This document shows positions 1 to 10,571 of a DNA stretch of 64,000 bases, in pieces. Location: the NCBI GenBank assembly GCA_034359265.1, contig CP136898.1, forward strand, positions 38,339,501-38,403,500, given 5' to 3'. Within the stretch, counting starts at the first letter, position 1. Every line of letters begins with the position of its first letter. The notes below the pieces were generated by a model. The model was not told the origin of the DNA, made no database searches, and saw only the letters and a program-made list of their open reading frames with translations. The position numbers and the translations under genes were made by a program. Origin of the DNA: Canna indica (lineage: Eukaryota > Streptophyta > Magnoliopsida > Zingiberales > Cannaceae).

Positions 1-1013
1 ATGAAAAATGAACTTAGAAATTTCATTTTAAGCCCAAACTTGACTCACATACTTAGATTCACTCATGTTAGGTGCCCAAGTGTCTAAGCTAGAGAATATA
101 TGAGTAGACAGCAAAATTTGATACTTAGCCATTTTCATATTTTCATGCCCATTTCGAATGAAACTGTGCTAAGTTCATATTTTGACCAAATGATATTATT
201 TTCATCTCAAACTTAATATACATGCTTTAAATGATCATACCTTTCTATCTAGAAAGTTTGGATGAAATATGGAAACGTTTTAAAAAAATGACTTATATTT
301 ACGAAAATACCACTAGAACTCAATGAATTTTAGAAAAATGCTATAAAAAATTTCTTGTTGATTCTTGAATCTACATCTTCCTTGAAAAATCTAGTTTATG
401 GCATAAAAGTTTCGAAAATCTTGAGTATGAATGTGATTTGATTTGGACTTTGAAACTTTAAAGTATCGTTCTTCCCAAATGCTCATTTCTCGATACTTTG
501 GATTTTCGTCGAAATCTTTGAATGAGACCTCAAGTATGATGTTTGATTCATATTTTTGGTATCGCTCTCACTATTACCCGAGAAAAGTCGTTTCTAAAAT
601 GGTTTTTGATATTTTGACCGATACTTGAAAATATTGATACTTGAGCTTATACATGATTTCTGAATTTAGACTTTAGTTATCACTCTTTGCTATCATGTAT
701 GTTTAGTCTCATATCAAATATATATTTGGTTTTCATCCCTTTGGTTGAGATTTTCATATTTCTTGAAAAATAATTTTAGAGTCTCAACTTTGACTAGATT
801 GACTTTTCTTGCCCTTTTTGATTGATGTCAAAATGGGGAGAAAAATATAGGTAAAATGGAAGAAAATATAGGAAAACCATGCATTTAGATAGGGGGAGTT
901 TATTTTCATAGATATGCATGTTGATAGGGAGAGAAATCCCATGATTGATATCATTTGCGCTTTAATGAATATATTTTCTTAAGGATGTTTGTCATCATCA
1001 AAAAGGGGGAGAT
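1..1013 (+). mobile_element. Element B, 3' internal non-coding part (SIRE-like copia)
   Basis: This AT-rich stretch has no credible coding frame. It is recognisable as the 3' untranslated interior of a long-LTR copia element because it runs straight into a polypurine tract and an LTR. Positions about 42-140 resemble about 48616-48700, the equivalent zone of element C, including the wording around 'ctcatgtt..gtgcccaagtg'. Short purine tracts of the form 'gatagggggag' occur near 888-897 and 928-940 in addition to the terminal one. The rest of element B lies off the left edge. No function beyond retrotransposon interior is claimed. Confidence 0.75.
1000..1013 (+). other. Polypurine tract of element B
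   Basis: AAAAAGGGGGAGAT lies directly before the LTR start TGTTGG. In LTR retrotransposons this purine run primes plus-strand DNA synthesis. The same tract precedes the LTRs of elements A, C, E and H here. Confidence 0.85.
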
Positions 1014-2039
1014 TGTTGGCCTAAGGTTTTCAACCTTGGTCTTAATCTTGATTTTGATGATAACAAATATGAAACTAATGTTTCATTGAGAAATACTTTT
1101 AGGTTCCAAGTCGGTTAGCGCACGACATCCGCGATCGGAAAAATCAGAGAAATCAGCAAGGACGCTCGTTGACGCTCGGGATTAGACCGACGATTACCAG
1201 GAAATAGCAGAAAGCCTTCGGTCGCTCGGTTGGTCGACCGACGATTGACTGGCAAGCGGCCGACGATCGGTAATGGGCAAAAAATTCCCCGTTGCGAAGA
1301 GGGGAGTTCTCTCTTCTCTTCATGGTCTATAAATTCAAGACCATGAGAGCCTTCCTCCCTTGATCCATGATTCTATTGAGCCATTCTTGATCATTCCGAA
1401 GCCTTTCTCGAGCCATTTCCTTGCAAACCTTTGATCGATTCATCATTGAGGCATCAAGAGGAATTGGGATTCGTGTTTGGAGCTAAGTATTTATTGTATT
1501 ATTTATTTGCTCCATTGTGTGTGTATTTTGTAGTTTTTTTTCATTGTATATCACTTGTTTAAACCTAGGTTGCTAGGTTTTATTGAGTTGGTGGTTGTCT
1601 TGGTGTTAAGGCTTAAATCCACCATTGTAAACTTAGTTTACTAGGATTAGTTGAGTTGTCCCTTAGGTTGAGGTGGGAGAGTGCTCTCGGTAGGAAGGCG
1701 GGATACTTCCGGGTGTGGAAGTGCCTTCGGTTTGAGAACGGAGACTTTCCGGTATAAAGTTCTCATTGTAAGGAAACTAATTAATCTAGTTAAACTAGTT
1801 TGGAAATCCTAAGCGGGTTGCTTAGGCAGTGGAGTAGGCATTGGAGCCGAACCACTATAAATCATTGTGTTAGCGTTGTCTCTCTTGTGTTTGCTTAATT
1901 GTCTTATTTATTGCTTCCGCTTGTTATTTGAATTTGTGAATTGCCTAAGTAGTTTAAGAAAAGATTAAAATCGGAATTAGGCAAAAAGATTTAGATAACA
2001 CACTATTCACCCCCCTCTAGTATGGTCATTTCACCAACA
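1014..2039 (+). repeat. 3' LTR of element B
   Basis: The LTR begins TGTTGGCC after a polypurine tract and ends CACCAACA, giving the TG..CA termini of an LTR. A TATA-like TATAAAT lies at 1328-1334, followed by a U5-like part whose wording (gcttaggcagtggagtaggcatt) recurs in the LTRs of B', C, D, E and H. The next bases, GTACT, fit the target duplication expected inside element A's LTR, because A's 3' LTR has GTACT at the matching place (21376-21380). B therefore inserted into A's 5' LTR. Confidence 0.85.
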
Positions 2040-2252
2040 GTACTTATAGAGAGTGAATTGGGCATCTGTCCGGTGAGTTCCCCGCAGATTAGATGACTGG
2101 TTTGTCTCTGAACTGCGTAAACAAATCTCATGTGTTTGCATTGCTTTTTGTTTTGGTTCTTACTTTGCTACAATAGGCTAGTGCTAAAGCAGTTGCAACT
2201 TCCAAAGCAACTGTCCTTTACAAAAGTGCCCTAAGAGACATATATATTGTCA
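2040..2252 (+). repeat. Element A 5' LTR, last 213 bp
   Basis: This segment matches the end of the 3' LTR (about 21376-21588) almost throughout, including 'ggcatctgtccg' and the end 'tatatattgtca'. The rest of the LTR is separated from it by element B. It is followed directly by the primer-binding site. Confidence 0.85.
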
Positions 2253-2266
2253 TTTGGTATCAGAGC
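2253..2266 (+). other. Primer-binding site of element A (initiator Met tRNA)
   Basis: TTTGGTATCAGAGC follows the LTR end. TGGTATCAGAGC is complementary to the 3' end of plant initiator methionine tRNA, the usual primer of copia elements. Confidence 0.9.
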
Positions 2267-2327
2267 GGTTGTGCTAACCTTGACCTGCACAAAATCCTTG
2301 GTGTGTCGCTTATCTTTCGGGTTCCAA

Positions 2328-3177
2328 ATGGAAGGAATGGCAATGGGAAATTCTGTCAATGTTCCTCCACTTTTTATTTGAACAAACTATGCTTATTGGA
2401 AGGCTCGGATGAGAGCATTCATCAAGTCCATAGATGATCGTTGTTGGAATACTATAGAAGATGACTATACTCCTTCACTTGGGACTGAGAAGAAGCTAAA
2501 GAACCTATATGCTGAAGCAGAAGTTGTTGCTGCCAACTATGATAACAAATCCCTTAATGCCATTTTCGGTGGTGTGGATCCATCTCAGTTCAAACTCATC
2601 TCTTCTTGCACTCTTGCAAAACAAGCATGGGAGATTCTGGAAACAAATCATGAAGGATCCTTGACTCTTTGTAAGTCTAAAGTTGAGATTCTCAGTACGA
2701 AATTTGAGAATTTGAAAATGGGGGAAGATGAAAGCATCCAAGACTTTCATGTGCGTATCAAAGACTTGATGAACAATGCTTCTAACCTTGGAGAACCATT
2801 CTCTGAAGAAAAGGTGGTAAGAAAAGTTTTAAGATCTATGCCTACAAAATTTGATACGTAGGCTACTACTATAGGAGAAGTTCATGATCCCTCTTCTATT
2901 ACCCTTGACACCTTTATGGGAAAACTGGAAACTTATGAGTTGGAATTGTTTGAGAAGTACTCTCTCAAAGAGAAAATGACAAGATTTCTAAGAGCCAAGA
3001 ACAAGCCGAATCAGAATGTGCAGTTCAGACAGCAGTTTCAAACATTCAGTTCTACGTACCTGGTCTAAAACAAGTTCGTCTTTTGGGGAAAATAGAAGAA
3101 GTCAATCTTCTATTGATAGATTTGATCTTAAGCAGAAGTTTAAAGCTGTCCAGTGCTTTGAATGCGAAGGATATGGA
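2328..3177 (+). pseudogene. Element A gag, N-terminal part
   Basis: The chosen start is ATG at 2328, shortly after the primer site; a stop follows about 17 codons in. The frame then gives the typical copia gag opening (NYAYWKARMRAFIKSID) and the UBN2/DUF4219-type core, with AWEILETNHEG near 2625 and FENLKMGEDESIQDF near 2700-2745. An in-frame stop follows at about 2860 and later frames shift. The segment ends in the first half of a CCHC zinc knuckle (C-F-E-C-E-G-Y-G), cut by the MITE at 3178. Gag forms the retrotransposon particle and binds RNA. Confidence 0.8.
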
Positions 3178-3649
3178 TAGGGGTGGCAATTTTATCCGCA
3201 TCCGCTAACTAAAAATTGCATCCGCACCGTATTCGATCCATATCCGCAAGTAAAAATCGATATGGATACGGATACGAATTTAGAAAACTTATACCCGCGC
3301 GAATACGATGTGGATACAGATATGACTGTGGATCCGCACCGCCTATCCGCGTCTCTGAATTACTATTTTGCCCATATAAGTTATTAATATATATAAGAGC
3401 TCTATGGTAATTTCATGTCAAGATGAATTTTGAAGTATATTATATATTTATTTTGGATCAATGAATTGGTAATTTATTGATTTTTTTAATTAAATATATT
3501 ATTTTAATATTTTTTTATTAAATACGAAGCGGTGCGGATATGGATATCCATATTCACATCTGTAGTGGATACGGATGTGCGGATATGGTGTGCGGTGCGG
3601 ATACGAATAATTCAGTATCCGCACTGTATCCGATCCGTTGCCAACCCTA
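3178..3649. mobile_element. hAT-type MITE, 472 bp, TSD GATATGGA
   Basis: The ends are inverted repeats: TAGGGGTGGCAA at the left and TTGCCAACCCTA at the right. They are flanked by a perfect 8-bp duplication GATATGGA (3170-3177 and 3650-3657), the hAT hallmark. The sequence near both ends is rich in 'atccgca/tgcggat' words. There is no transposase, so it is non-autonomous. Removing it rejoins the gag frame through a complete CCHC zinc knuckle, an independent proof of the boundaries. Confidence 0.93.
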
Positions 3650-4158
3650 GATATGGACATGTGAGGTCTGAATGTCCTAAAGTATAGAGAAATCTCAAGA
3701 AGTCTTTCACAGCTTCTTGGAGTGATGATGATGAAAAAGATGAAACAAAAGAATCTGAGCAAGGAAGCTATAGAGCTTTTGTTGCCTGCATAGTCGATAC
3801 TGTTCAAACTATTTGTATTCTAAACACTAAAGATGAGGATAACAAGATTCAATGTATTGATAGTCGTGAAGAAGCCTACCAGGAGATGTTTGATAAATGG
3901 GTTGAAGTGACAACTTTCAACAAGGCCCTCCGAAATCAAAATAAATTTTTGATTGAACAAAAGAAGAAACTCGAGGAGGAAGTTGAAACCTACAAAAGTC
4001 AGATTGCTGAGAAATTTGACAAAGAATCCAAGTTGAGTTTTGAACTTGAAAATATAAAGAAAGAAGCTAGAATGATGAATTCCACTAGTACTCTAAATGA
4101 AATTTTGAGTGCAGGAAAATCCAAGTCTAACAGAATTGCCCGTGAAGAATTTTTCTAA
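3650..4158 (+). pseudogene. Element A gag, C-terminal part with coiled coil
   Basis: This continues gag after the MITE: the H and last C of the zinc knuckle lie just past 3650. Then comes a charged region, and 3886-4158 encodes a K/E-rich heptad-like stretch (EQKKKLEEEVETYKSQ and onward) that looks like a coiled coil. Elongated gag with a coiled coil between two zinc knuckles also occurs in elements C and D. Frames are broken between about 3700 and 3886. Confidence 0.7.
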
Positions 4159-4195
4159 AGGCTTCTCAAAATATTAACGATTCACTACTTGTGAG

Positions 4196-5607
4196 AGAAG
4201 AAAAGTGCCCATATGTTTCTACTGTAAGTGTAGAGGACATATAATTGCAAGTTGTTTTAAGCTTGCCCACAAGCTAAAGAGAAAGAAGCATAGAGACTCT
4301 TTTAAACAAAAGTTCAAACAAGTTTGGGTAAGAAAAGCTGAACTTAACTATAAAGTTGCTTTTATGTCAAAGACTATTTCTTCTCTTGGATCATGGTATT
4401 TCGATAGTGGTTGTTCTCAACATATGATAGGGAATTCAGAAAATCTGAAAAATATTCAGGAACATAAAGGTGCAACTATAACCTTTAGAGATGGAAGACA
4501 TGGAAATATCTTAGGAATTGGAATTCTCAATGTTCCAGGAATTCCTAGGTTTAAAGATGTTCTGCTAGTGGATGGTCTCAAGGCAAATCTTGAGAGTATC
4601 AGTCAATTATGTGACGAGAATCTAGAGGTCAAGTTCAACAAAAGTAGTTGCATAGTCTTTGATAAAAATGGTGATTGTATTCTTAAAGGAAGTAGATCTA
4701 GAGATAACTGCTATAAGATTGCTTTCTCACCTATCTATCTTTCTGTTGCTTCCTTTGATATAAACTTGTGGCACAAAAAGTTAGGTCATGTAAATTATCA
4801 AGACCTAAAAAGGCTTGTTAATGCTGGAGCTGTGAGAGAAATTCCAAAACTCACTGGAGAACTTGAATTGGTATGTGGCTCTTGCCAAGAAGGAAAGCAG
4901 ACAAGGCAGTCTCATAAGCAGTTGCAACTGACAGCAACTTCAAAACATCTAGAACTTCTTCACATGGATTTGGTTGGTCCCATGCAACCTGAAAGCATTG
5001 GAGGTAAAAAAATATGTCCTTGTTTGTGTAGATGATTACTCACGATTCACTTAGACAGAGTTCCTAAGGAAAAAGTCCAATGCCTTCAGCAACTTCAAAT
5101 CCTTATGTCTAAGACTCCAGAATAAACAAGAACTTTCTATTCTTAAAGTGATTAGAATAAGAAGTGATCATGGAAGAGAGTTTGAAAACATATATTTTTC
5201 TCAGTTCTATAATGATAATGGTATTCTCTACTCTTAGGATTCCTCAACAGAATGGTGTTGTTGAAAGGAAAAATCATACTATCCAAGAGATGGCTCGGGT
5301 CATGCTAAATTCTAAGAAGATCCCTGAAAGATTTTGGGCTGAAGCTATCAATACTGCTTGCTACATTATAAATAGAGCATATTTCAGACCAAAAACTCCT
5401 TATGAATTATGGAAGGGAAGAAAGCCTAATAACCTTACATATTTTTATGTCTTTTGTAGCAGATGTTATGTGCTAAATGATAGGGAATACCTCAGAAAGA
5501 TACAAAACAAAAGTGATGAAGTAATATCCTTGGATATTCAACAAACAACAAAGCCTACAGAGTCTACAACAAGCGCACTCAAACTGTTACAAAGTCACCA
5601 AATATGA
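4196..5607 (+). pseudogene. Element A second zinc knuckle, protease and integrase
   Basis: At about 4213 a second CCHC knuckle (C-F-Y-C-K-C-R-G-H-I-I-A-S-C) is followed by the aspartic protease signature WYFDSGCSQHM near 4394. The integrase zinc region has LWHKKLGH (about 4768) and CGSCQEGKQ (about 4879). Integrase core residues are visible as LHMDLVGP (about 4960), RSDHGREF (about 5164) and NGVVERKNH (about 5253), that is D, D and E. A frameshift near 5005 and a stop near 5054 break it. Integrase inserts the cDNA into the genome; here it cannot be made intact. Confidence 0.85.
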
Positions 5608-5879
5608 AAGTTGATGACTCACAATTCTACCAGACTCTAACTACTGATGAAGAGGCAGATACAACTATTGACAAGACTGCCCAGAGTCCTTCTAAGACTG
5701 CAGAATAGATTACTCAAACTGTCAATACAATAAACTCTAAGACTGACACTGATCAAGAAAAGGAAAGTGCTACTGAGAAGTCTGCAAAAACTCTAAAGAA
5801 TCATCCTTTGAAGAACGCTATTGGTGATGTTCATGAAGGAGTCAAGACAAGAAATTAGTCCAAGAAGAGTGATCAAGAC

Positions 5880-7450
5880 ATGATCAGATACTCTTGCTAT
5901 ACTTCAACTATTGAAGCCAAGAACATCAAGGAAGCTCTAAAAGATGAATTCTGGATCATGGCTATGCAAGAAGAGCTGCAACAATTTTTCAGAAATGATG
6001 TTTGGGAATTGGTTCCTAGACCTGAAAGTGTCAATATAATTGGAACCAAGTGAGTTTTCAAAAACAAGACCGATGAAGTAGGAAACATTACAAGAAATAA
6101 GGCCAGGCATGTTGCTCACGGCTATAATCAAGTTGAAGGTCTGGATTATGGTAAAACATTTGCACCTATTGTAAGATTAGAGTCTATCAGGTTACTTCGT
6201 ACCCTATCTTGCTATTTGAAATTCAAACTTTATCAAATGGATGTTAAGACAGCCTTCCTGAATGAGATTCTAAATGAAGAAGTCTATGTTGAACAACCAA
6301 AAGTGTTTGAAGATTCTACTTATCCCGACCATGTGTATAGGCTGAAGAAAGCTTTATCTGGTCTCAAGTAGGCACCTAGAGGTTGGTCTGAAAGACTAAC
6401 TCAATTTCTGCTCATGAAAGGTTATAAAAGAGGAATAGCTAATCAGACTCTATTCATCAAGAAAAGGGAGTCTCAACTAGTAATTGTTCAGATTTATGTT
6501 GATGATATTATTTTTGGTGCAACTTCTAAATTACTTGCTAAACAATTTGTGGATGACATGAAATCTGAATTTGAAATGAGCATGGTTGGAGAAATGAGCT
6601 ATTTTCTTAGTCTACAGGTCAAGCAATTTGAAAAGGGAATATTCATTTCATAGAGTAAATATGCTAAGAATCTAGTTCACAAGTTTGGACTCGACAGTTC
6701 TAAAGCAGTTAGAATTCCTATCTCTACCCATGAGAAACTATGCAAGGATGATGAAGGGAAGAGTGTTGATCCCACCCTCTATAGAAGCATGATTGGGCCA
6801 TTGGCAACTTATAATATTTGACAGCTAGCGGACATGACTTATGCTCTAGTGTTGGATTGTGTGCCAAATATCAAGCAAATCTAAAGGAGTTTCACCTTCA
6901 AGCTGTTAAGAGAATTCTCAAATATGTTAAAGGTACTTTGGATTTTGGTCTTTGGTATTCTGTTGATTGTAATCATTGTCTAATTGGTTTTTCAGATGCA
7001 TATTGGGCTGGAAATATTGATGACGGGAAAGAGTACATCAGGCGGTTGTTTTTATGTTGTATCAAATCTTGTGGCCTGGTTAAGCAAGAAACAAAATTCT
7101 ATTTCTCTTTCTTCAGCAGAGGTAGAATATTTGGTAGCAGGAAGTTGCAGTACGCAGTTAATTTGGATGAAGAGTATGTTACTTGACTATGGTCTCAATC
7201 AAGAAGAAATAGTACTTTATTGTGATAACACTAGTGCTATCAATATTTCAAAAAATCCTGTTATGCATTCACGTACAAAACACATTGATATAAGGTTTCA
7301 TTATAAAAGAGATCTAGTTGAAAGGAGGCAGTTGCAACTGGATGGAGTATATTGCAACTGAGAAACAAGTGGCAGACATTTTTACGAAGGCATTAATTGA
7401 AGAAAGGTATGAGCAGTTGAGGTCTGCTCTTGGATTATGTGTCATATGAC
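5880..7450 (+). pseudogene. Element A reverse transcriptase and RNase H
   Basis: RT begins at about 5910 (EALKDEFWIMAMQEEL) and has the expected WELVPRPE, QMDVKTAFLN (about 6237) and catalytic YVDDIIFG (about 6497). RNase H follows, with YVKGTLDFGLW (about 6933), SLSSAEVEYL (about 7110) and CDNTSAINISKNPVMH (about 7222). In-frame stops occur at about 6051 (a Trp codon turned TGA), 6370, 6652 and in 6820-6890, so it is a pseudogene. Domain order and lengths are normal for Ty1/copia. Confidence 0.9.
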
Positions 7451-7782
7451 ACATTTTATTTTGGGTTAAATAAAATTAAGTCTTTATTGTGATGAAAATT
7501 GAAAGGTTTTTTTTTTTAGTTTTTTTTTCTTCTTTTCATCCCTTATTACTTTAAAGGCTAATATTTATTGATGGAATTTACTTTTTCTCCTGAAGCTAAC
7601 ACATGTGCCATCATCTTAGTGGACTTTTATTTCGCCCTAAAAGCTTTAGGCGTTACTGTTCTGATCAATTGGCAACAGGCGATAGTCTCTCCTCCACTTC
7701 CTTGTCTGTTTGTCTGCTTGAGAATTTTTCTTCTTTTTCAAAAATGTCGGGTCGCAAAGGAAAGAAACGTTGCGTGAGGAAG
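7451..7782 (+). pseudogene. Start of element A post-pol ORF, cut by CACTA
   Basis: After the RNase H region comes about 290 bp of non-coding sequence, then ATG at 7744 opening 13 basic codons (MSGRKGKKRCVRK) up to the CACTA insertion point. If the CACTA and one AAG copy are removed, this frame continues without shift into the sequence after 18051. The junction therefore marks the original N terminus of the ORF described at 18055-20265. Confidence 0.65.
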
Positions 7783-8093
7783 CACTACTAGAAAAATGGT
7801 CATCAGCAACGGCTGATGCCGTTGCTGAGCCATTGCTGAAGAGAATCAGCAACGGCTGAGCCGTTGCAATAGAGCCGTGACAGAAAGTCGCGTTGCTGAT
7901 GACTTAGCAACGGATCAGCAACGGCCGCTCGGGCCGTCGCTCAAAACATTATCAGCAACGGCCGCTCGGGCCGTCGCTAAAACTATTATCAGCAACGGTT
8001 TTGCCACAGACCCGGAGCCGTTGTTGATAACATTAATAGCAACGGCCGCTGAGTCCGTAGCAACGCCGTTAGTAAAACGCCGTCGCTAAGCCG
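7783..8093 (-). repeat. 3' terminal region of outer CACTA with subterminal repeats
   Basis: Dense copies of the motif CAGCAACGGC and its inverse occur in both orientations. Such subterminal arrays are the binding sites of the accessory transposase in En/Spm elements. The segment aligns with the 3' end of the second CACTA (53727-53980) and stops at '..gctaagccg', exactly where the inner CACTA tip begins, whereas the second CACTA continues with 'ttgttgtagg'. Confidence 0.85.
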
Positions 8094-8400
8094 CACTACT
8101 AGAAACTTGATCTTCAGCAACGGCTATCAGCAACGGCCGCTCAAGCCGTTGCTATTTGCAACGGCATTCTTACGGCCGCCCGAGCCATTGCAGATATCTG
8201 TATCTGCAACGGTGTTCTAACGGAAAACCGAGCCGTTGCAGATTATTTTAACTATCAGCAACGACTTTCATACGGAAAGGCGAGCCGTTGCTGATGTTTT
8301 AATTATCAGCAACGGCTTACTAATGGATAAGTGAGCCGTTGCTGATGATAACTTATCAGCAACGGTGTTCTAACGGGCGAGTGAGCCGTTGCTGATAAGT
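8094..8400 (+). repeat. 5' subterminal repeats of inner CACTA
   Basis: About a dozen copies of CAGCAACGG or its inverse CCGTTGCTGA alternate in direct and inverted order. They mirror 17750-18051. Accessory transposase binding is inferred from En/Spm biology. Confidence 0.8.
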
Positions 8401-8695
8401 TTATATAGGGCACGCTCTCGCGCCCGCGCGCCCGACCCTTCTTCCTCCCGCTGCTGCCGACGCCGACGCCTCTCGCCGACGCCTCTCGCCGACGCTACCG
8501 CTGCTGCCGGTATGTTGATCGGCCGACCGGCTCTCACTATGTTTCGGCCGGAGAGGTTAAAATCCGGCCGAAACCCTATTTCTAGGGTTTCGGCCGGCGG
8601 CGGTCGGCCTATGGCCGCCGCCGGACCTTCTACAGTGGCCGAACAGTGTGTCCGGCCACTGTACGCCGGCGCCGGAGGGTGGACTCCGGCGCCGA
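8400..8695 (+). other. GC-rich leader region of inner CACTA
   Basis: This is a strongly GC- and CpG-rich block with repeats of 'gccgacgcctctc' and 'cggccgga'. It is conserved at 17460-17740 (inverted) and 60237-60545 in the other two copies. A promoter or leader of the transposase gene is plausible from position. No gene is seen; open frames across it differ between copies. Confidence 0.45.
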
Positions 8696-8696
8696 A

Positions 8697-8718
8697 ATAT
8701 ATATATATATATATATTA
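8697..8718. repeat. (TA)n microsatellite
   Basis: A run of alternating A and T of about 20 bp, absent at the equivalent place of the other CACTA copies. Confidence 0.9.
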
Positions 8719-8818
8719 TTGTTTTGAAATTGTTAATTAATTATTTTATAATTCTTAATTAATTGTTTAGATTAATTGTTGAATTTGTTAGATTAATTAT
8801 TAGGGTTTAGATTAATTT

Positions 8819-9085
8819 CGGACGTGCGCCGGAATCGTCCACTTCGGACGCGCGCCGGAATCGTCCAATTTGGACTCGCGCCGGAATCGTCCAATTCGGA
8901 CGCGTGCCAGAATTGTCCAATTCGGATTCGCGCCGGAATCATCCACTTCGGACGCGCGCCGGAATCGTCCAATTCGGACTCGCGCCGGAATCGTCCACTT
9001 CGGACGCGCGCCGGATTTGTCCAATTCGGACTCGCGCCGGAATCGTCCACTTCGGACGCGCGCCAAAATCGTCCAATATGGACTC
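8819..9085 (+). repeat. 26-bp minisatellite, about ten copies
   Basis: The unit is about 26 bp, built around 'cgccggaatcgtccactt' followed by 'cggacgcg', repeated about ten times with small changes. Because 26 is not a multiple of 3, long open frames appear on both strands; they are artefacts of the repeat. The array recurs at 17157-17342 (about seven units) and, decayed, at 59860-60000. It lies between the GC-rich leader and the transposase start. Confidence 0.9.
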
Positions 9086-9282
9086 GAACTGTCTCGAAAC
9101 ATTTAGAAAATAATCATCCATCCGACGAGTTGATATGTTTCACGTACGCATCGACGAATCGAATCTGATTTAGCAAAACCTTAGATCCGTTCGGGAATTG
9201 TATGTTCGTGTAAAAGAAGTAGATGATCTTTTATACGACGTACAATTCTTGAATTGTCCCTGATTGGACAATTTGGGAATAT

Positions 9283-9471
9283 AGTTATTTGTATTGTACT
9301 TACGTTTTTATTTTAACTGTTAACTAATTATTCTAAAATTCGGCAACATCTCTCTTGTTCTCCGATACGCGCCCAGATGATATACGTATTCGGAGAACTG
9401 TAGGGAGATGCTGTCGAAATTTAGAATAATTAGTTAACAGTTAAAATAAAAACGTAAGTGCAGTACGAATA
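9283..9471. repeat. Long inverted repeat upstream of transposase
   Basis: Two near-perfect arms of about 85-90 bp flank a loop of roughly 15 bp near 9370-9385. The arms share 'tctaattaac' type wording such as ATTCTAA..TTAGAAT and GTTAACAGTTAAAAT. Looser pairing continues outward. It sits about 75 bp before the transposase ATG at 9548 and is conserved at 16762-16962. Confidence 0.85.
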
Positions 9472-9547
9472 ACATAAATCCCGAATGGAATAGGACAATC
9501 TCACCTAAAGACATTAACCAAAGAAATTGTCATTGATTGACAGAATC

Positions 9548-10497
9548 ATGTCGGCTGATCGAAGTTGGATGTACCGACGTCTTGATCGTGGAGCTTTAAC
9601 GAATGAGTTTCGATTAGGCGTAACGTACTTCCTAAATTTTGCATATTCGAATCAGAATTTCGTTAGCATGGGTGATCAAATCCGATGTCCGTGCCGCATT
9701 TGTTCAAATGGACGATTTTTGGATCTGGAGACTGTCACTCTGCATCTATATAGCAAAGGATTTGCACCAAGATATTTTCTATGGACTTGTCACGGGGAGT
9801 CACGCGAAGTCGGGACGTCGAGCAATCCTGTCGTTCAGACATATGGTGAATCTTCCTCTGCTGGTGCTTCTTCATCCAGTCAATGTAATCCCTATAGAAC
9901 TATGATACTTGATAGTCTTGGGGGTCAATTCCGCCTGAATGATAATGTTGATCGGCCAGATCTTCAGACATCAGTCCCACTAGATACTACAGCGGTTGAT
10001 ATCACAGAAGTAGGGGCTGCGGTAGAGATTGAATTACCGAATAAAGAAGCTGCAGAATTTTACGAGATGTTGAAAGCTGCCGATGAACCTTTGTATGAGA
10101 ATTGTCCTAAATACACTAGGTTTTCAGCAATGACACAGCTCTTAAACATCAAGGCCGATTGTAACATCACAAGCCGAACAAGTATATTACGCGAAGTATC
10201 CGGCTCGAAATAAAGATAGAGCAGATTGGCGTGTAGTCTGTAAGACAAAAGGTAGAGGAAAAATTGATCCGATAGTAGGAGAAAATGATCCTCCTGGTTT
10301 CTATCAAGAAGATGATCTTCCTGCTGTGGATCGTATTATTCCAATACTTGAGGATGCAGACACAACGTCAATTCAATTAGAAGTTGAATATGCTGATGAT
10401 GACGATCATGAAATTGAGGAAGCTGGAGATGAAGAAGATGAAGAAGAGGAAGAAGAAGAAGAATTCAAAGACTATTATTCAGATGATGAAGAATAAT
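9548..10497 (+). pseudogene. TNP2-type transposase with large internal deletion
   Basis: The start ATG at 9548 equals that of the intact copy. The first about 207 codons match the intact transposase, including the N-terminal transposase-associated domain (DRSWMY.RL..GAL, then IRCPCRICSNG). At about 10165 the sequence jumps from 'gattgtaacatca' to the stretch encoding the C-terminal region around residue 1030, losing about 2.5 kb and shifting frame, so translation stops at 10213. The remaining tail, including the acidic D/E run, is readable in another frame to about 10496. The product would be a short N-terminal fragment. Confidence 0.88.
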
Positions 10498-10571
10498 TGT
10501 AAAGTATATATTTTATTAAATATATCTCTACTATTTATACAATAATCTGATTATATGTCTGTTCGACAGAT

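Noticed and set aside
443..628. Short open frame near the left edge
   Set aside because: AT-rich retrotransposon interior; no domain and no support from the homologous region in element C.
8793..9168. Overlapping open frames on both strands across the 26-bp repeats
   Set aside because: They arise because the repeat unit lacks stops and is not a multiple of three; the other two copies do not conserve any one frame.
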